This document shows positions 27,834 to 41,336 of a stretch of 64,000 bases of DNA, piece after piece. The position numbers were made by a program, and so were the translations under genes. This DNA comes from Erythrobacter sp. HI0063 (GTDB taxonomy: Bacteria; Pseudomonadota; Alphaproteobacteria; Sphingomonadales; Sphingomonadaceae): contig NZ_LWFF01000306.1 in the NCBI RefSeq assembly GCF_001635685.1, positions 1 to 64,000 of the forward strand, read 5' to 3'. The notes under the pieces are model-generated. The model was given only the letters and a program-made list of their open reading frames with translations. It did no database searches and had not been told where the DNA came from. How positions within the stretch are numbered: the stretch's first letter is position 1; the number at the start of each line of letters is the position of its first letter.

Positions 27834-29240
27834 TTACGGCATGGCAGTTTCGCGGACCGGCTTGGAAGAGGAGGTGCGCGCGCCACGCCTCTTGCGCCGA
27901 GTCCTGCTGCGCTCTGAGCTATCATCGGAAGCCAGCGATTCGCGTTTCGCGCAATAGGTCCACAACGCGATCTGGAGGCCGAGGAACAGGAACACGACCG
28001 GCTGATAGCCGATCCCCTGGAACGCCGCGCCGACGAGGTAGACGATATGCGCGTTCTGGAGCCCGGCGGCGAGAGGGCCGATCCATCGCTCTTCCGAGCC
28101 GTCACGCGTGCGATAGCGGCGGCGCAAACGCTCCATCTGCCACAGGCCGGTCAATTGCAGCATGATCCAGGCGATGAAGCCGGGATAGCCCTGCTCCCCC
28201 AGAAGCTCGAAATAGGACGAGTGGTAGGCGCGGCCCTTGTCCTCCACCTCGACATATTCGACCGATACCGAACTGCCTTCCTCCGTGCGTTCGGGCATGA
28301 TGTATTTGAAGCTGTTGCCCCGATAGGCGTCGAACCCGCCGCCGAAGGGATTTTCGCTCACATAGTCGATCGTCCATTCCCACACTGCCACGCGAGTCGA
28401 AGCGGACTGGTCGCCGCCATGCTCGGTAATGGTCGACATCCGCTCCCAATAGCTGGCGGGCAGGAAGGGCAGCGCCACGAGGCCGAGTGCTGCGGCGCCC
28501 GCGATATAGGCGATACGGTTCTTCACTGTGCGCAGCAGCAGCACGCCCAGCACCGCGATGCAGAGGAGGCCGGTGCGCGCCTCCGTCCCAACCGGGATCA
28601 GCAGGCAGGCGAAAATCAGGCACACGCCGAACAGCTTCACGCGCCAATCGGGCGGAAAGACGCGCCCATATTTCATCAGCCAGGCGATCAGCGGCGTCAT
28701 CCCGATCGCCACCGTGGCTAGCGTGGAGCTTTCGTAGATGTTGGAGTTGTCGTTGACGAAGAAATAGAGGCTCCCATACCCGCCCCCTCCCAGCGCGGTC
28801 TTCATCCCCGCGCTGATGACGATCGCGCCCACGGTCAGCACGATGGTCAGGATCACCGCCTCGATCCGGGTGCGCGTGGTCAAGGTGAAGGGCAGGAAGA
28901 TCGCGAAGACCAGAGCCTTCCACACCCATTCCCACTTGGTCGCGGCCTCGACGGGGAAATCGGCGGTCTGAGTCGTCGCGAAGCAATAGAGCAGCAGGAA
29001 CACCATCAATCCCTGGCGATAATGGAAGCGCGTCTCGTTTTTGGGATCGGTCAGCAACCACCCTGCAAAGGCGGCGCAAAACGCGATGAGGGAGATCGGC
29101 AGCGCGGGCGTCAGCGTCCAGCCGATCTTCTGCGGCGCCAGAATGTCGATATAGATATAAGCGAGCACCCACAGGAACGGGCGCGCGATTCCGAGGGCGA
29201 GGAACGCCATCACGAAAGCGAAGAGCGCGAGATCGATCAC
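27834..29240 (-). CDS. O-antigen-ligase-like protein, exosortase A-associated type
   Basis: A 468-residue polytopic membrane protein with roughly ten hydrophobic helices. N-terminal residues VIDLALFAFVMAFLALG and IYIDILAPQKIGWTL match the putative O-glycosylation ligases of exosortase-A loci (DUF5935 plus Wzy_C). A periplasmic loop with AYHSSYFELLGEQGYPG is typical of WaaL/Wzy enzymes. The tail is Ser/Arg-rich. The start is GTG 29240, whose bases overlap the stop of a small upstream gene (GTGA). It probably ligates or polymerises an undecaprenyl-linked glycan. Confidence 0.8.
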   Translation of the reverse strand: MIDLALFAFVMAFLALGIARPFLWVLAYIYIDILAPQKIGWTLTPALPISLIAFCAAFAGWLLTDPKNETRFHYRQGLMVFLLLYCFATTQTADFPVEAATKWEWVWKALVFAIFLPFTLTTRTRIEAVILTIVLTVGAIVISAGMKTALGGGGYGSLYFFVNDNSNIYESSTLATVAIGMTPLIAWLMKYGRVFPPDWRVKLFGVCLIFACLLIPVGTEARTGLLCIAVLGVLLLRTVKNRIAYIAGAAALGLVALPFLPASYWERMSTITEHGGDQSASTRVAVWEWTIDYVSENPFGGGFDAYRGNSFKYIMPERTEEGSSVSVEYVEVEDKGRAYHSSYFELLGEQGYPGFIAWIMLQLTGLWQMERLRRRYRTRDGSEERWIGPLAAGLQNAHIVYLVGAAFQGIGYQPVVFLFLGLQIALWTYCAKRESLASDDSSERSRTRRKRRGARTSSSKPVRETAMP

Positions 29241-29416
29241 GGCGCGCGGTCCGCCCGCAATGTCTTGCGGCGCTGCTCGCGCAGTTTGCGCGCGGACAGC
29301 TTCTCCGCCTCGTCCTCCAGCGCCGCATCGGTGTCGACATCGCTGCGCCGCGCCAGCCTGATCAGCGCGATCAGCAGCAGTCCGTGGCAAAGGGCGAGGG
29401 CGAAATAGTCGATCAA
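29237..29416 (-). CDS. 59-residue single-span membrane protein coupled to the ligase gene
   Basis: A small frame ends in TGA overlapping the GTG start of the ligase gene. From TTG 29416 it encodes one hydrophobic helix (IDYFALALCHGLLLIALI) followed by a charged cytoplasmic tail (ALEDEAEKLSARKLREQRR). A CTG at 29446 would extend it by ten basic residues (PSHYRDRFR...). No ATG exists in frame. The overlap, helix-plus-charged-tail layout and stop placement argue that it is real. Function unknown; it may assemble with the ligase. Confidence 0.5.
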   Translation of the reverse strand: MIDYFALALCHGLLLIALIRLARRSDVDTDAALEDEAEKLSARKLREQRRKTLRADRAP

Positions 29417-29504
29417 GCGAAAGCGGTCCCGATAATGCGATGGCAGCTGTTACGCGGATGCGGTTGACGCCGCGTTAAGCCTGTTGTGCAAGAGATATAC
29501 CGCA

Positions 29505-30734
29505 ATGACCCGCATCCTGCACATTCTCGATCATTCGCTGCCCATCCATTCGGGCTACACTTTCCGCACGCGCGCCATCCTGAAGGCGCAGCAGGCGGCG
29601 GGGATGGAGGTGCGGGGCATTACCGGGCCGCTCTATCACGATGGCGAGACGGGCACGGCAGAGCATGACGGGCTCACATTCCACCGCGTCCCCGGCCCCG
29701 TATCCGGGCCGCCAGGCATCAGGGAATGGCGCGCGATCTCAACATTGCGGCAGGGGGTCGAGCGCGTGATCGCGGATTGGCAGCCCGATATCCTCCACGC
29801 CCATTCGCCTGCCCTGTGCGGCATGGCGGGGCTGAGAGCGGCGCGTGCCGCCGGCCTGCCCTTCGTTTATGAAATCCGTGCCTTCTGGGAAGATGCGGCG
29901 GTCGGCAATCTGACCGGACGCGAGGGATCGGTGAAATATCGCCTCACCCGCGCGATCGAGAATCGCGTCGTCGCAGGCGCGGATGCGGTCTTCACGATCT
30001 GCGAAGGGCTGCGCCGCGATCTGGTCGCGCGCGGGCACGATGCGGATAAGATCGCCCTATCGCCCAATGGCGTCGACCTCAACCTGTTCGGCGAACCGCC
30101 CCCGCGCGACGAGACGCTGGCCCGCGAGCTCGATCTGGGCGAAGGGCCGGTCATCGGCTTCATCGGCAGCTTCTACGATTACGAAGGGCTGGACGATCTG
30201 ATCGCCGCCATGCCGATCCTGCGCGAACGCCATCCCGGTGCGCGCCTGCTTCTCGTCGGCGGCGGGCCGATGGAGGATCGATTGCGCGCCCAGGCCGCGG
30301 CCAGTCCGGCGCATGAGGCCATTCTCTTCACCGGGCGCGTCCCGCATTCCGAGGTCGAGCGGTATTATTCGCTTACTGACGTGCTCGCCTATCCGCGCAA
30401 GAAATCGCGCCTCACCGATCTCGTCACGCCTCTGAAGCCGCTCGAAGCCATGGCGCAGCGAAGGATCGTCGCCGCGAGCGATGTCGGCGGGCACCGCGAA
30501 CTGATCGCGGACGGGCGCACCGGCGTGCTGTTCGCGCCCGACGATCCCGCCGCCTGCGCCCATGCTCTGGCCGATCTGATCGACCGCCGCGAAAGCTGGG
30601 ACACGATGCGCGATGCGGGCCGCGCCCATGTTGCGGCGCGGCACAACTGGGCGCGCAATGTCGAAAATTATCGAGCCGTTTACCAACGTCTGGTAGGCGA
30701 TCCGCCGGAAAACGGCGCCCGGCGCGCCGCCTGA
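29505..30734 (+). CDS. Glycosyltransferase, exosortase A-associated family
   Basis: A 409-residue GT4-type (GT-B) enzyme. It begins MTRILHILDHSLPIHSGYTFR, which recalls the PEP-CTERM/exosortase-A-associated transferases. GFIGSFYDYEGLDDLI marks the C-terminal nucleotide-sugar domain, and RLTDLVTPLKPLEAMA supplies the conserved Glu region. It probably adds a sugar to a lipid-linked exopolysaccharide precursor. ATG 29505 is divergent from the ligase gene across 88 bases. No exosortase gene is in view. Confidence 0.82.
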   Translation: MTRILHILDHSLPIHSGYTFRTRAILKAQQAAGMEVRGITGPLYHDGETGTAEHDGLTFHRVPGPVSGPPGIREWRAISTLRQGVERVIADWQPDILHAHSPALCGMAGLRAARAAGLPFVYEIRAFWEDAAVGNLTGREGSVKYRLTRAIENRVVAGADAVFTICEGLRRDLVARGHDADKIALSPNGVDLNLFGEPPPRDETLARELDLGEGPVIGFIGSFYDYEGLDDLIAAMPILRERHPGARLLLVGGGPMEDRLRAQAAASPAHEAILFTGRVPHSEVERYYSLTDVLAYPRKKSRLTDLVTPLKPLEAMAQRRIVAASDVGGHRELIADGRTGVLFAPDDPAACAHALADLIDRRESWDTMRDAGRAHVAARHNWARNVENYRAVYQRLVGDPPENGARRAA

Positions 30735-30753
30735 CAGGAACGAGCGCCCTTAC

Positions 30754-31878
30754 ATGACTTCTTCAACGTCCCGCCCCATCAGCAGCCATCCGGCCTTCCC
30801 GGTCGTCGTGGCGCTGTGGTTCGCGGCCCTGCTCGGCGGGGGGACATTCGTGCTGCCCGCATCGATCTTCGAGAATGCCGCGAGCGCGACTGGCCTCGCT
30901 GACATCGTTCCGGCCGCGCAACCTCCGCTCGGCGATACCGCGCGGCTGGCGATCACCGTAGCTGCTGCAATTCTTGGCGCGCTGATCGGCTTGTTCGTCG
31001 CCTGGCAGGTGCGCCGCGCGACGCGATCCGAGCAGGGATCTCCAATGGCCGACACGCTCGCGCGACAATCGACGGGCCGGAATGCGCCCGATCCGGACGC
31101 CGCTGCCGCCAGCGAGGATTCCGCCACGGACGATGCCACCGCCTGGCAGGCCTGGCGCGAGCAGATGACGGACGAAGCGGACGCGCTCGATCCGGCGGAT
31201 ACGCACGATCCCGCCGACGCTCTGGAACGCGACGCCGCACCCTATGTCGATCTAACTGCGCATGAAGCGCAGGACGACGAACCGTTCGAAGACACCGGCT
31301 TCGATGCCGCATCGGCGGCGCGCACGCTCGACGAGGATCCGCAGCGGGCCGAGGCCGACCGCCTCGTTGCAGGTCTGGCAAGGCTCAGGCAAGTGGACGA
31401 CGAGGCGCGCGTTTCGGACGAAGCCCCCTCCATCGAGCCGATGGAAGACCCGGACGGGGAGGACTTCGCGCCTTTATCCTTCCGCGACGAACACGACGAC
31501 AATGACGGCGGCGCTATCTTCGACTCCTCCTTCGTCTCGGCAGGCCCAACTGCTGCTGGCGATGGGCCGGACGACGAAGCCGAACCGGACGAGGAAACCG
31601 AAGAGAAAATTCAGCCCCCCACGCTCGCAGTGCCGGCCGAACCACTCGAAGTCCTCTCGCTTCCCGAACTCGTCGCTCGGCTCGAACTTGCGCTGGAAGC
31701 GCGCCGGGATGGCGATAACGAGACCGTATCGCGCGACGACGATGCAGGTTTTTACCCGCGGCGCGAAGCCGGGTACGATGATGCCGAGAAGGCTCCGTCC
31801 GAAAGCGGCGAGACTGATTCCCAGGCCATGCTTCGCGCCGCGCTCGCCAGGCTGGATCAGGTGGAAGGCACGTCCTGA
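30754..31878 (+). CDS. Acidic membrane protein of unknown function
   Basis: The product is 374 residues. Two membrane helices lie near residues 16-36 and 63-86 (LAITVAAAILGALIGLFVAWQ), followed by a long, acidic, Asp/Glu/Ala-rich, probably disordered cytoplasmic region of about 270 residues. Two short helix-like stretches, LPELVARLELALEARRD and MLRAALARLDQVEG, close it. It starts 19 bases after the glycosyltransferase and so may belong to its transcript. I recognise no family. The acidic tail could be a protein-binding platform; that is a guess. Confidence 0.7.
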   Translation: MTSSTSRPISSHPAFPVVVALWFAALLGGGTFVLPASIFENAASATGLADIVPAAQPPLGDTARLAITVAAAILGALIGLFVAWQVRRATRSEQGSPMADTLARQSTGRNAPDPDAAAASEDSATDDATAWQAWREQMTDEADALDPADTHDPADALERDAAPYVDLTAHEAQDDEPFEDTGFDAASAARTLDEDPQRAEADRLVAGLARLRQVDDEARVSDEAPSIEPMEDPDGEDFAPLSFRDEHDDNDGGAIFDSSFVSAGPTAAGDGPDDEAEPDEETEEKIQPPTLAVPAEPLEVLSLPELVARLELALEARRDGDNETVSRDDDAGFYPRREAGYDDAEKAPSESGETDSQAMLRAALARLDQVEGTS

Positions 31879-31886
31879 TCGCGCCT

Positions 31887-31919
31887 GAGGTAACAAACGC
31901 GCTGTCCAGCTTTTACCTC
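31887..31919 (+). promoter_or_regulatory. Hairpin after the acidic membrane protein gene
   Basis: GAGGTAA (31887-31893) and TTACCTC (31913-31919) are perfect inverted repeats around a 19-base loop, 8 bases after the stop at 31878. There is no T-tract, so it may protect the 3' end or be incidental. The rest of the gap to gltB at 32085 holds nothing I can identify. Confidence 0.25.
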
Positions 31920-32084
31920 GCGAAATAATCCTACTCCTCTCGCAGTTGCAAAAACTTCTCCTGAACGTCACAAGGGCGGTTCACGACATTTAAGCAGCGC
32001 TGCCGTTTGGGGGCTGCTCGAACGGTCGAGACGCGAGGTCGTGCTGCTGCGCCGCTTCGCGCCCGATCGGGAAGAAGGACGCGA

Positions 32085-36754
<4,670 letters not shown>

Positions 36755-36755
<1 letters not shown>

Positions 36756-38191
36756 TGGGCAAGGAAACCGGCTTCCTCGAATACGAGCGCGAGGAGCGCA
36801 CCTATGCCGATCCGCAGGAGCGGCTGACGCATTACAAGGAATTCACGATTCCGCATTCCGAGGGCGCGCTCAAGAAGCAGGCGGCCCGGTGCATGAATTG
36901 CGGCATTCCGTATTGTCACAACGGCTGTCCCGTGAACAACATCATCCCGGACTGGAACCATCTCGTCTACGAAGACGACTGGAAGAACGCGCTCGCCGTC
37001 CTCCATTCCACCAACAATTTCCCCGAATTCACCGGCCGCATCTGCCCCGCCCCGTGCGAGGCGGCCTGCACGCTCAACATCGTGGACGAGCCGGTGACGA
37101 TCAAGTCGATCGAATGCGCCATCGTGGATCGCGGCTGGAAGGAAGGCTGGGTCGAACCGCAAGTGCCGGAAAAACACACCGGCAAGTCGGTCGCGGTGGT
37201 GGGTAGCGGCCCGGCGGGCCTCGCCTGTGCGCAACAACTGGCCCGCGCGGGCCACGCAGTGACGGTGTTCGAGAAGAGCGACCGGATCGGCGGATTGCTT
37301 CGCTACGGGATTCCCGACTTCAAGATGGAGAAGCACCTCATCAACCGCCGCGCGGTTCAGATGGAGGCCGAAGGCGTCCAGTTCCGCACCAGCGCCGAAG
37401 TGGGCGTGGAGGTCAGCTTCCAGGCGCTGCGCGACAATTTCGACGCGGTGGTGCTTTCGGGCGGAGCGGAAGAGCCCCGGCGGCTCGACATTCCCGGCGC
37501 GGAATTGTCGGGCGTGCGCCTGGCGATGGAATTCCTCACCCAGCAGAACAAGCGCAATGCGGGCGACGACGAAGTGCGCGCCGCGCCGCGCGGGACGCTG
37601 TCGGCCAAGGGCAAGCACGTCATCGTGATCGGCGGCGGCGATACCGGCAGCGACTGTGTCGGTACGTCCAACCGCCAGGGCGCGGCGAGCGTTACCCAGC
37701 TCGAAATCATGCCCAAGCCTCCTGAAAAGGAGGACAAGGCGATGACCTGGCCGCACTGGCCGCTGAAGCTGCGCACCTCGTCCAGCCACGAGGAAGGCGC
37801 GGAACGCGACTGGGCGGTGCTGACCAAGCGCGTGGTGGGCGAGAATGGCGATGTCACGGGCCTCGAATGCGTGCGGATCGAATGGGACGGGCGCTCCTTC
37901 GAGGAAGTACCGGGAAGCGAATTCACGCTGAAGGCGGACCTCATCCTCCTCGCCATGGGCTTTACCGGCCCCAAGCGGCGCGGTCTGCTCGACCGGGCGG
38001 GTGTGGAATTGTGCGAACGCGGCAATGTGAAGGCCGATACCGATCGCTACGCCACCAGCGAAGACGGCGTCTATGCCTGCGGCGATATGCGCCGGGGCCA
38101 GAGCCTCGTCGTCTGGGCCATCCGTGAAGGCCGCCAATGCGCCCGCGCGGTGGACGAAGCGCTGATGGGAGTGACGGAGCTGCCGCGGTAA
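36755..38191 (+). CDS. gltD: Glutamate synthase, small subunit
   Basis: A 478-residue NADPH-dependent flavoprotein. N-terminal Cys clusters for 4Fe-4S ([15 protein letters not shown] and [14 protein letters not shown]) are followed by the FAD site [17 protein letters not shown] and the NADPH site [12 protein letters not shown]. The C-terminal [15 protein letters not shown] closes the FAD fold. It feeds electrons to GltB. The start shares a base with the gltB stop (TAATG), giving strict coupling and equal output. Confidence 0.96.
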
Positions 38192-38266
38192 TTGGCGTGA
38201 TCGCCATTTAAAAATGTCCGAAACCGATGTGGTGAGCGCATAGACTCCTATTCGCGTTTGATTGTG

Positions 38267-38282
38267 TACTGCATTTGCAGTA
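38267..38282 (+). promoter_or_regulatory. Perfect inverted repeat TACTGC-ATTT-GCAGTA
   Basis: A 6+4+6 perfect palindrome ends 16 bases before the ATG of the small secreted protein gene. The core CTGC-N4-GCAG agrees with the site type reported for the PHA repressor PhaR. This position between promoter and start would suit a repressor. The link to PHA is unproven, since the downstream protein is not a phasin. Confidence 0.35.
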
Positions 38283-38298
38283 GAACAAGAGAACCACG

Positions 38299-38682
38299 AT
38301 GCTTTCGCTTCTCGCCGCTGCCGCCGTTTCTGCCTCCTCGCCCTTCTCCGCCACTTTCGACAAGGTCGAAGCGGACTACAGGCGGCCTTCCTACGAGGAG
38401 TGGAATTTCGAGATCGCCAACACGTCTGCCGAAGAACAGACGCTCCGCATCTGTCCGTCCGATATCGATCGGATAGCGCTCGACCCTGCGCGCACGACGC
38501 ACCGTGCCTTCGCCGTGGCATTCGACGGCGATAGCTGGCGCTTCGGGTGTATCGAGAAGCGCCTTCAGGCCGGGGACGCCGTGTCGCTGCGGGCGTATAC
38601 GCGTCCCTATGGCACGCCCGGTTCCGGTCGCACGCTGGTGCTTCGCGACGCCAGCGGGATGGTGATACCCGCTACAAGCTGA
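38299..38682 (+). CDS. Small secreted protein, function unknown
   Basis: A 127-residue protein with a short signal peptide (MLSLLAAAAVSASSPF). The remainder looks all-beta: DKVEADYRRPSYEEWNF, LRICPSDIDRI, RFGCIEKRL, then RTLVLRDASGMVI. Two Cys residues could form a disulphide. The stop abuts the stop of ung with no base between. A perfect inverted repeat precedes it. I recognise no family. Confidence 0.6.
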   Translation: MLSLLAAAAVSASSPFSATFDKVEADYRRPSYEEWNFEIANTSAEEQTLRICPSDIDRIALDPARTTHRAFAVAFDGDSWRFGCIEKRLQAGDAVSLRAYTRPYGTPGSGRTLVLRDASGMVIPATS

Positions 38683-39363
38683 TTACACCCGCCAATCCAC
38701 CGCACCGCGCCCGCTTTCTTCCAGAAACGCGTTCGCGCGGCTGAAGGGGTGTGAGCCGAAGAAGCCGCGCCGCGCGGAAAGCGGGCTGGGATGAGGGCTC
38801 GCGATCACGAGATGGCGCGAGGCCGCAATGTCGGGAATCGTCGTCAGTTTCTTCTGGGCGTGCGCGCCCCACAGGATGAAGACGCTCGGTTCGTCGCGCG
38901 CCGCGACTGCCGCCACACAGGCGTCGGTTATTGCTTCCCAGCCGCGCCCCGCATGGCTGCCCGCCTGTCCCGCCTCCACGGTCAGCGAGGTGTTGAGCAG
39001 CAGCACCCCCTGCTTCGCCCATGCGGTGAGATCGCCATGCGCGGGCTGCGCGATGCCGAGATCGCTTTCCAGCTCCTTATAGATATTGCGCAGGCTCGGC
39101 GGGATTTTCTCGCCTTCGGGCACGGAAAAACTCAGCCCCATCGCCTGGCCCGGCCCGTGATAGGGATCCTGACCCAGGATCACGATTTTGACTTGGTCGA
39201 GCGGTGTCAGCTTGAGCGCGCGTAAGCGCATGCCGCGCGGGGGATAGACGGTCTTGCCCGCCTCTTCCTCGGCCCGCAACCATCCGCCCAGCATGCGCGC
39301 CTCCTCGCGCGCCAGAACGGGATCGAGTGCGGGCCGCCAGCTTGCGGGAACGGTATCGGACAT
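38683..39363 (-). CDS. ung: Uracil-DNA glycosylase
   Basis: A 226-residue family 1 UDG that removes uracil from DNA. The catalytic water-activating loop is [13 protein letters not shown], the uracil Asn lies in [10 protein letters not shown], and the DNA-intercalation loop is [15 protein letters not shown] with the catalytic His. ATG 39363 gives the family length; the frame is open up to 39444. It converges exactly on the preceding gene. Confidence 0.95.
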   Translation of the reverse strand: MSDTVPASWRPALDPVLAREEARMLGGWLRAEEEAGKTVYPPRGMRLRALKLTPLDQVKIVILGQDPYHGPGQAMGLSFSVPEGEKIPPSLRNIYKELESDLGIAQPAHGDLTAWAKQGVLLLNTSLTVEAGQAGSHAGRGWEAITDACVAAVAARDEPSVFILWGAHAQKKLTTIPDIAASRHLVIASPHPSPLSARRGFFGSHPFSRANAFLEESGRGAVDWRV

Positions 39364-39442
39364 GGCCCTGCCGATACGCCCCATGCGCCACCCTATCCAG
39401 CGCCTCTTTCCCTCAATCCCCGATGCGCCTAAGGCGCGAGGC

Positions 39443-40066
39443 ATGGCCGTATATTTTCACGAAGAAGACTTGCCCGCAGGCGTGCTTGCGGATGGACCGA
39501 TCGCCGTCGATACCGAGACGATGGGGCTTATAACCCCGCGCGATCGCCTGTGCGTGGTGCAGATCAGCGATGGCGGCGGGGACGAGCATCTCGTCCGCTT
39601 CAATCCCGACAGCGAATACGAGGCGCCCAATCTGGCCGCCGTGCTGAGTGATCCGGACCGGTTGAAGCTCTACCACTTCGCGCGCTTCGATCTCGCCGCG
39701 ATCGAACATTATCTCGGGGTCACTGCCGCGCCTGTGTTCTGCACGAAGATCGCCAGCAAGCTGGTGCGGACCTATACCGATCGCCACGGCCTCAAGAACC
39801 TCGTCGAGGAATTGCTGGGCGAGAACCTGTCCAAGCATCAGCAGAGCTCGGACTGGGGCGGCCCTGTCCTCAGCGATGCGCAGCGCGATTACGCCGCGTC
39901 CGACGTGCGCTATCTCCACCGGCTGAAGGACGAGCTGGAAAAGCGGCTGAAGCGCGAAGGACGCATGGAACTGGCGCAGGCCTGCTTCGACTTCCTGCCC
40001 GCGCGTGCGCGCCTCGACCTTGCCGGCTGGCCCGATCACGACATATTCAGCCACGCCTCCGCATAG
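39443..40066 (+). CDS. Ribonuclease D-like 3'-5' exonuclease
   Basis: A 207-residue DEDD exonuclease. It has Exo [12 protein letters not shown], Exo [12 protein letters not shown] and Exo [16 protein letters not shown] with the DEDDy Tyr. Compared with E. coli RNase D it lacks the C-terminal HRDC domains, the usual short alphaproteobacterial form. It trims structured RNA 3' ends. AAGG precedes ATG 39443. It lies 7 bases before lptC. Confidence 0.88.
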   Translation: MAVYFHEEDLPAGVLADGPIAVDTETMGLITPRDRLCVVQISDGGGDEHLVRFNPDSEYEAPNLAAVLSDPDRLKLYHFARFDLAAIEHYLGVTAAPVFCTKIASKLVRTYTDRHGLKNLVEELLGENLSKHQQSSDWGGPVLSDAQRDYAASDVRYLHRLKDELEKRLKREGRMELAQACFDFLPARARLDLAGWPDHDIFSHASA

Positions 40067-40073
40067 GCGTGCG

Positions 40074-40754
40074 ATGGCGAGCATAGAAGCCACGGGCAAG
40101 CGGCGGATCGAAACCGAACAGGCGGCCGAGCGACGCAGCCGCCGCCAGCGGTTCGCCGCGCCCGGTGGACGGCACGACCGGCTGGTCAGCTTCCTTGCCA
40201 AGGCTCTGCCCATGGGCGTCGGCGTGGTGGCGGCGTTGATGGTGGTAACGCCGCTGAGCCCGCGGGGCGAAATCAGCTTCCTGCTCGATCGCAACAAGGT
40301 CGCCGTGATCGACGAGCGGCTGCGCGTCGACAATGCGCTTTATCGCGGACAGGACGATACGGGCCGCCCCTTCTCGCTGACGGCGGGCGAGGCGGTGCAG
40401 CGATCGAGCCTGGAGGGGATCGTGCGGATGGACGATATGCGCGCGCGCATCCTGCTGAGCGAAGGGCCCGCCCAATTGCTGGCACCCGGCGGGGCCTACG
40501 ATATCGATGCCGCCGCGATGCGCGTGCCGGGAGCCGTGCGGATGACGGCGGCGGATGGCTATTCGATGCTGCTGCGCGACGTGCTCATCAGCCTGACCAG
40601 CAAGACAGTGGTGGGCACCGGCGGTGTGTCCGGCGCTATTCCGGCTGGGACCTTTTCCGCCGACCAGCTCGAAGCCGATCTCGACGCGCGCACCGTCGCG
40701 CTCCAAGGGAATGCCCGGCTGCGCATGATACCCGGCCGATTGAGGATGCCGTGA
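40074..40754 (+). CDS. lptC: LPS export protein LptC
   Basis: A 226-residue bitopic protein. A basic N-terminus precedes one membrane helix (LAKALPMGVGVVAALMVV), followed by a periplasmic beta-jellyroll that receives LPS from LptBFG and passes it to LptA. Weak conservation is normal for LptC; the position directly before lptA and the fold pattern support the call. Its TGA overlaps the GTG of the next gene. Confidence 0.82.
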   Translation: MASIEATGKRRIETEQAAERRSRRQRFAAPGGRHDRLVSFLAKALPMGVGVVAALMVVTPLSPRGEISFLLDRNKVAVIDERLRVDNALYRGQDDTGRPFSLTAGEAVQRSSLEGIVRMDDMRARILLSEGPAQLLAPGGAYDIDAAAMRVPGAVRMTAADGYSMLLRDVLISLTSKTVVGTGGVSGAIPAGTFSADQLEADLDARTVALQGNARLRMIPGRLRMP

Positions 40755-41332
40755 CGATGACGACCAAGACCACTTCGCTCTCCACGACTGCCGCCCGCTG
40801 GGCGCTGGGCGGTTTCGCCGCCACGATCGCACTGATGGCGGGCATCCAGACGAACGCGCAGGCGATCGCAGGCCACAATTCCAACGCGCCGGTCGATTAT
40901 GCCGCCAACCGGATCGAATTGCAGGATCGGCAGAACCGCGTGGTCCTGTCGGGCAATGTGGTGATCGAGCAGGCCGGATTGCGGCTGACCGCGGCGCGCA
41001 CGCTGGTGAATTATTCGGACGCAGGCTCGCTCAGCATCCAGCGGATCATGGCGACTGGCGGCGTGGTAGTGACGCGCGGCAATGAGCGCGCAAGGGGCGA
41101 CAACGCAGTCTACGATTTCAACCGCCGGATCATCACCATGGCCGGAAACGTCCGCCTCAATCGCGGCAGCGACACGCTTAACGGCGGAAGACTGGTGATC
41201 GACTTGAGAAGCGGCGTGTCGAGCGTCGACGGATCGGCCAGCGGCTCTTCCAGCGTGAGCGGCGCGGATGGGACCACCACGACCAATTCAGGCGGACGCG
41301 TGACGGGGACGTTCTCGGTCCCGGATAATTGA
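40751..41332 (+). CDS. lptA: LPS transport periplasmic protein LptA
   Basis: The product is 193 residues with signal peptide (WALGGFAATIALMAGIQTNAQA), then the OstA-type jellyroll: APVDYAANRIELQDRQNRV, LSGNVVIEQAGLRLTA, GNVRLNRGSDTLNGG. It bridges LPS across the periplasm. GTG 40751 overlaps the lptC stop and has GAGGA at good spacing; ATG 40757 is possible. The tail is Ser/Thr/Gly-rich. lptB does not follow here; the next gene is on the other strand. Confidence 0.88.
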   Translation: MTMTTKTTSLSTTAARWALGGFAATIALMAGIQTNAQAIAGHNSNAPVDYAANRIELQDRQNRVVLSGNVVIEQAGLRLTAARTLVNYSDAGSLSIQRIMATGGVVVTRGNERARGDNAVYDFNRRIITMAGNVRLNRGSDTLNGGRLVIDLRSGVSSVDGSASGSSSVSGADGTTTTNSGGRVTGTFSVPDN

Positions 41333-41336
41333 GGCG

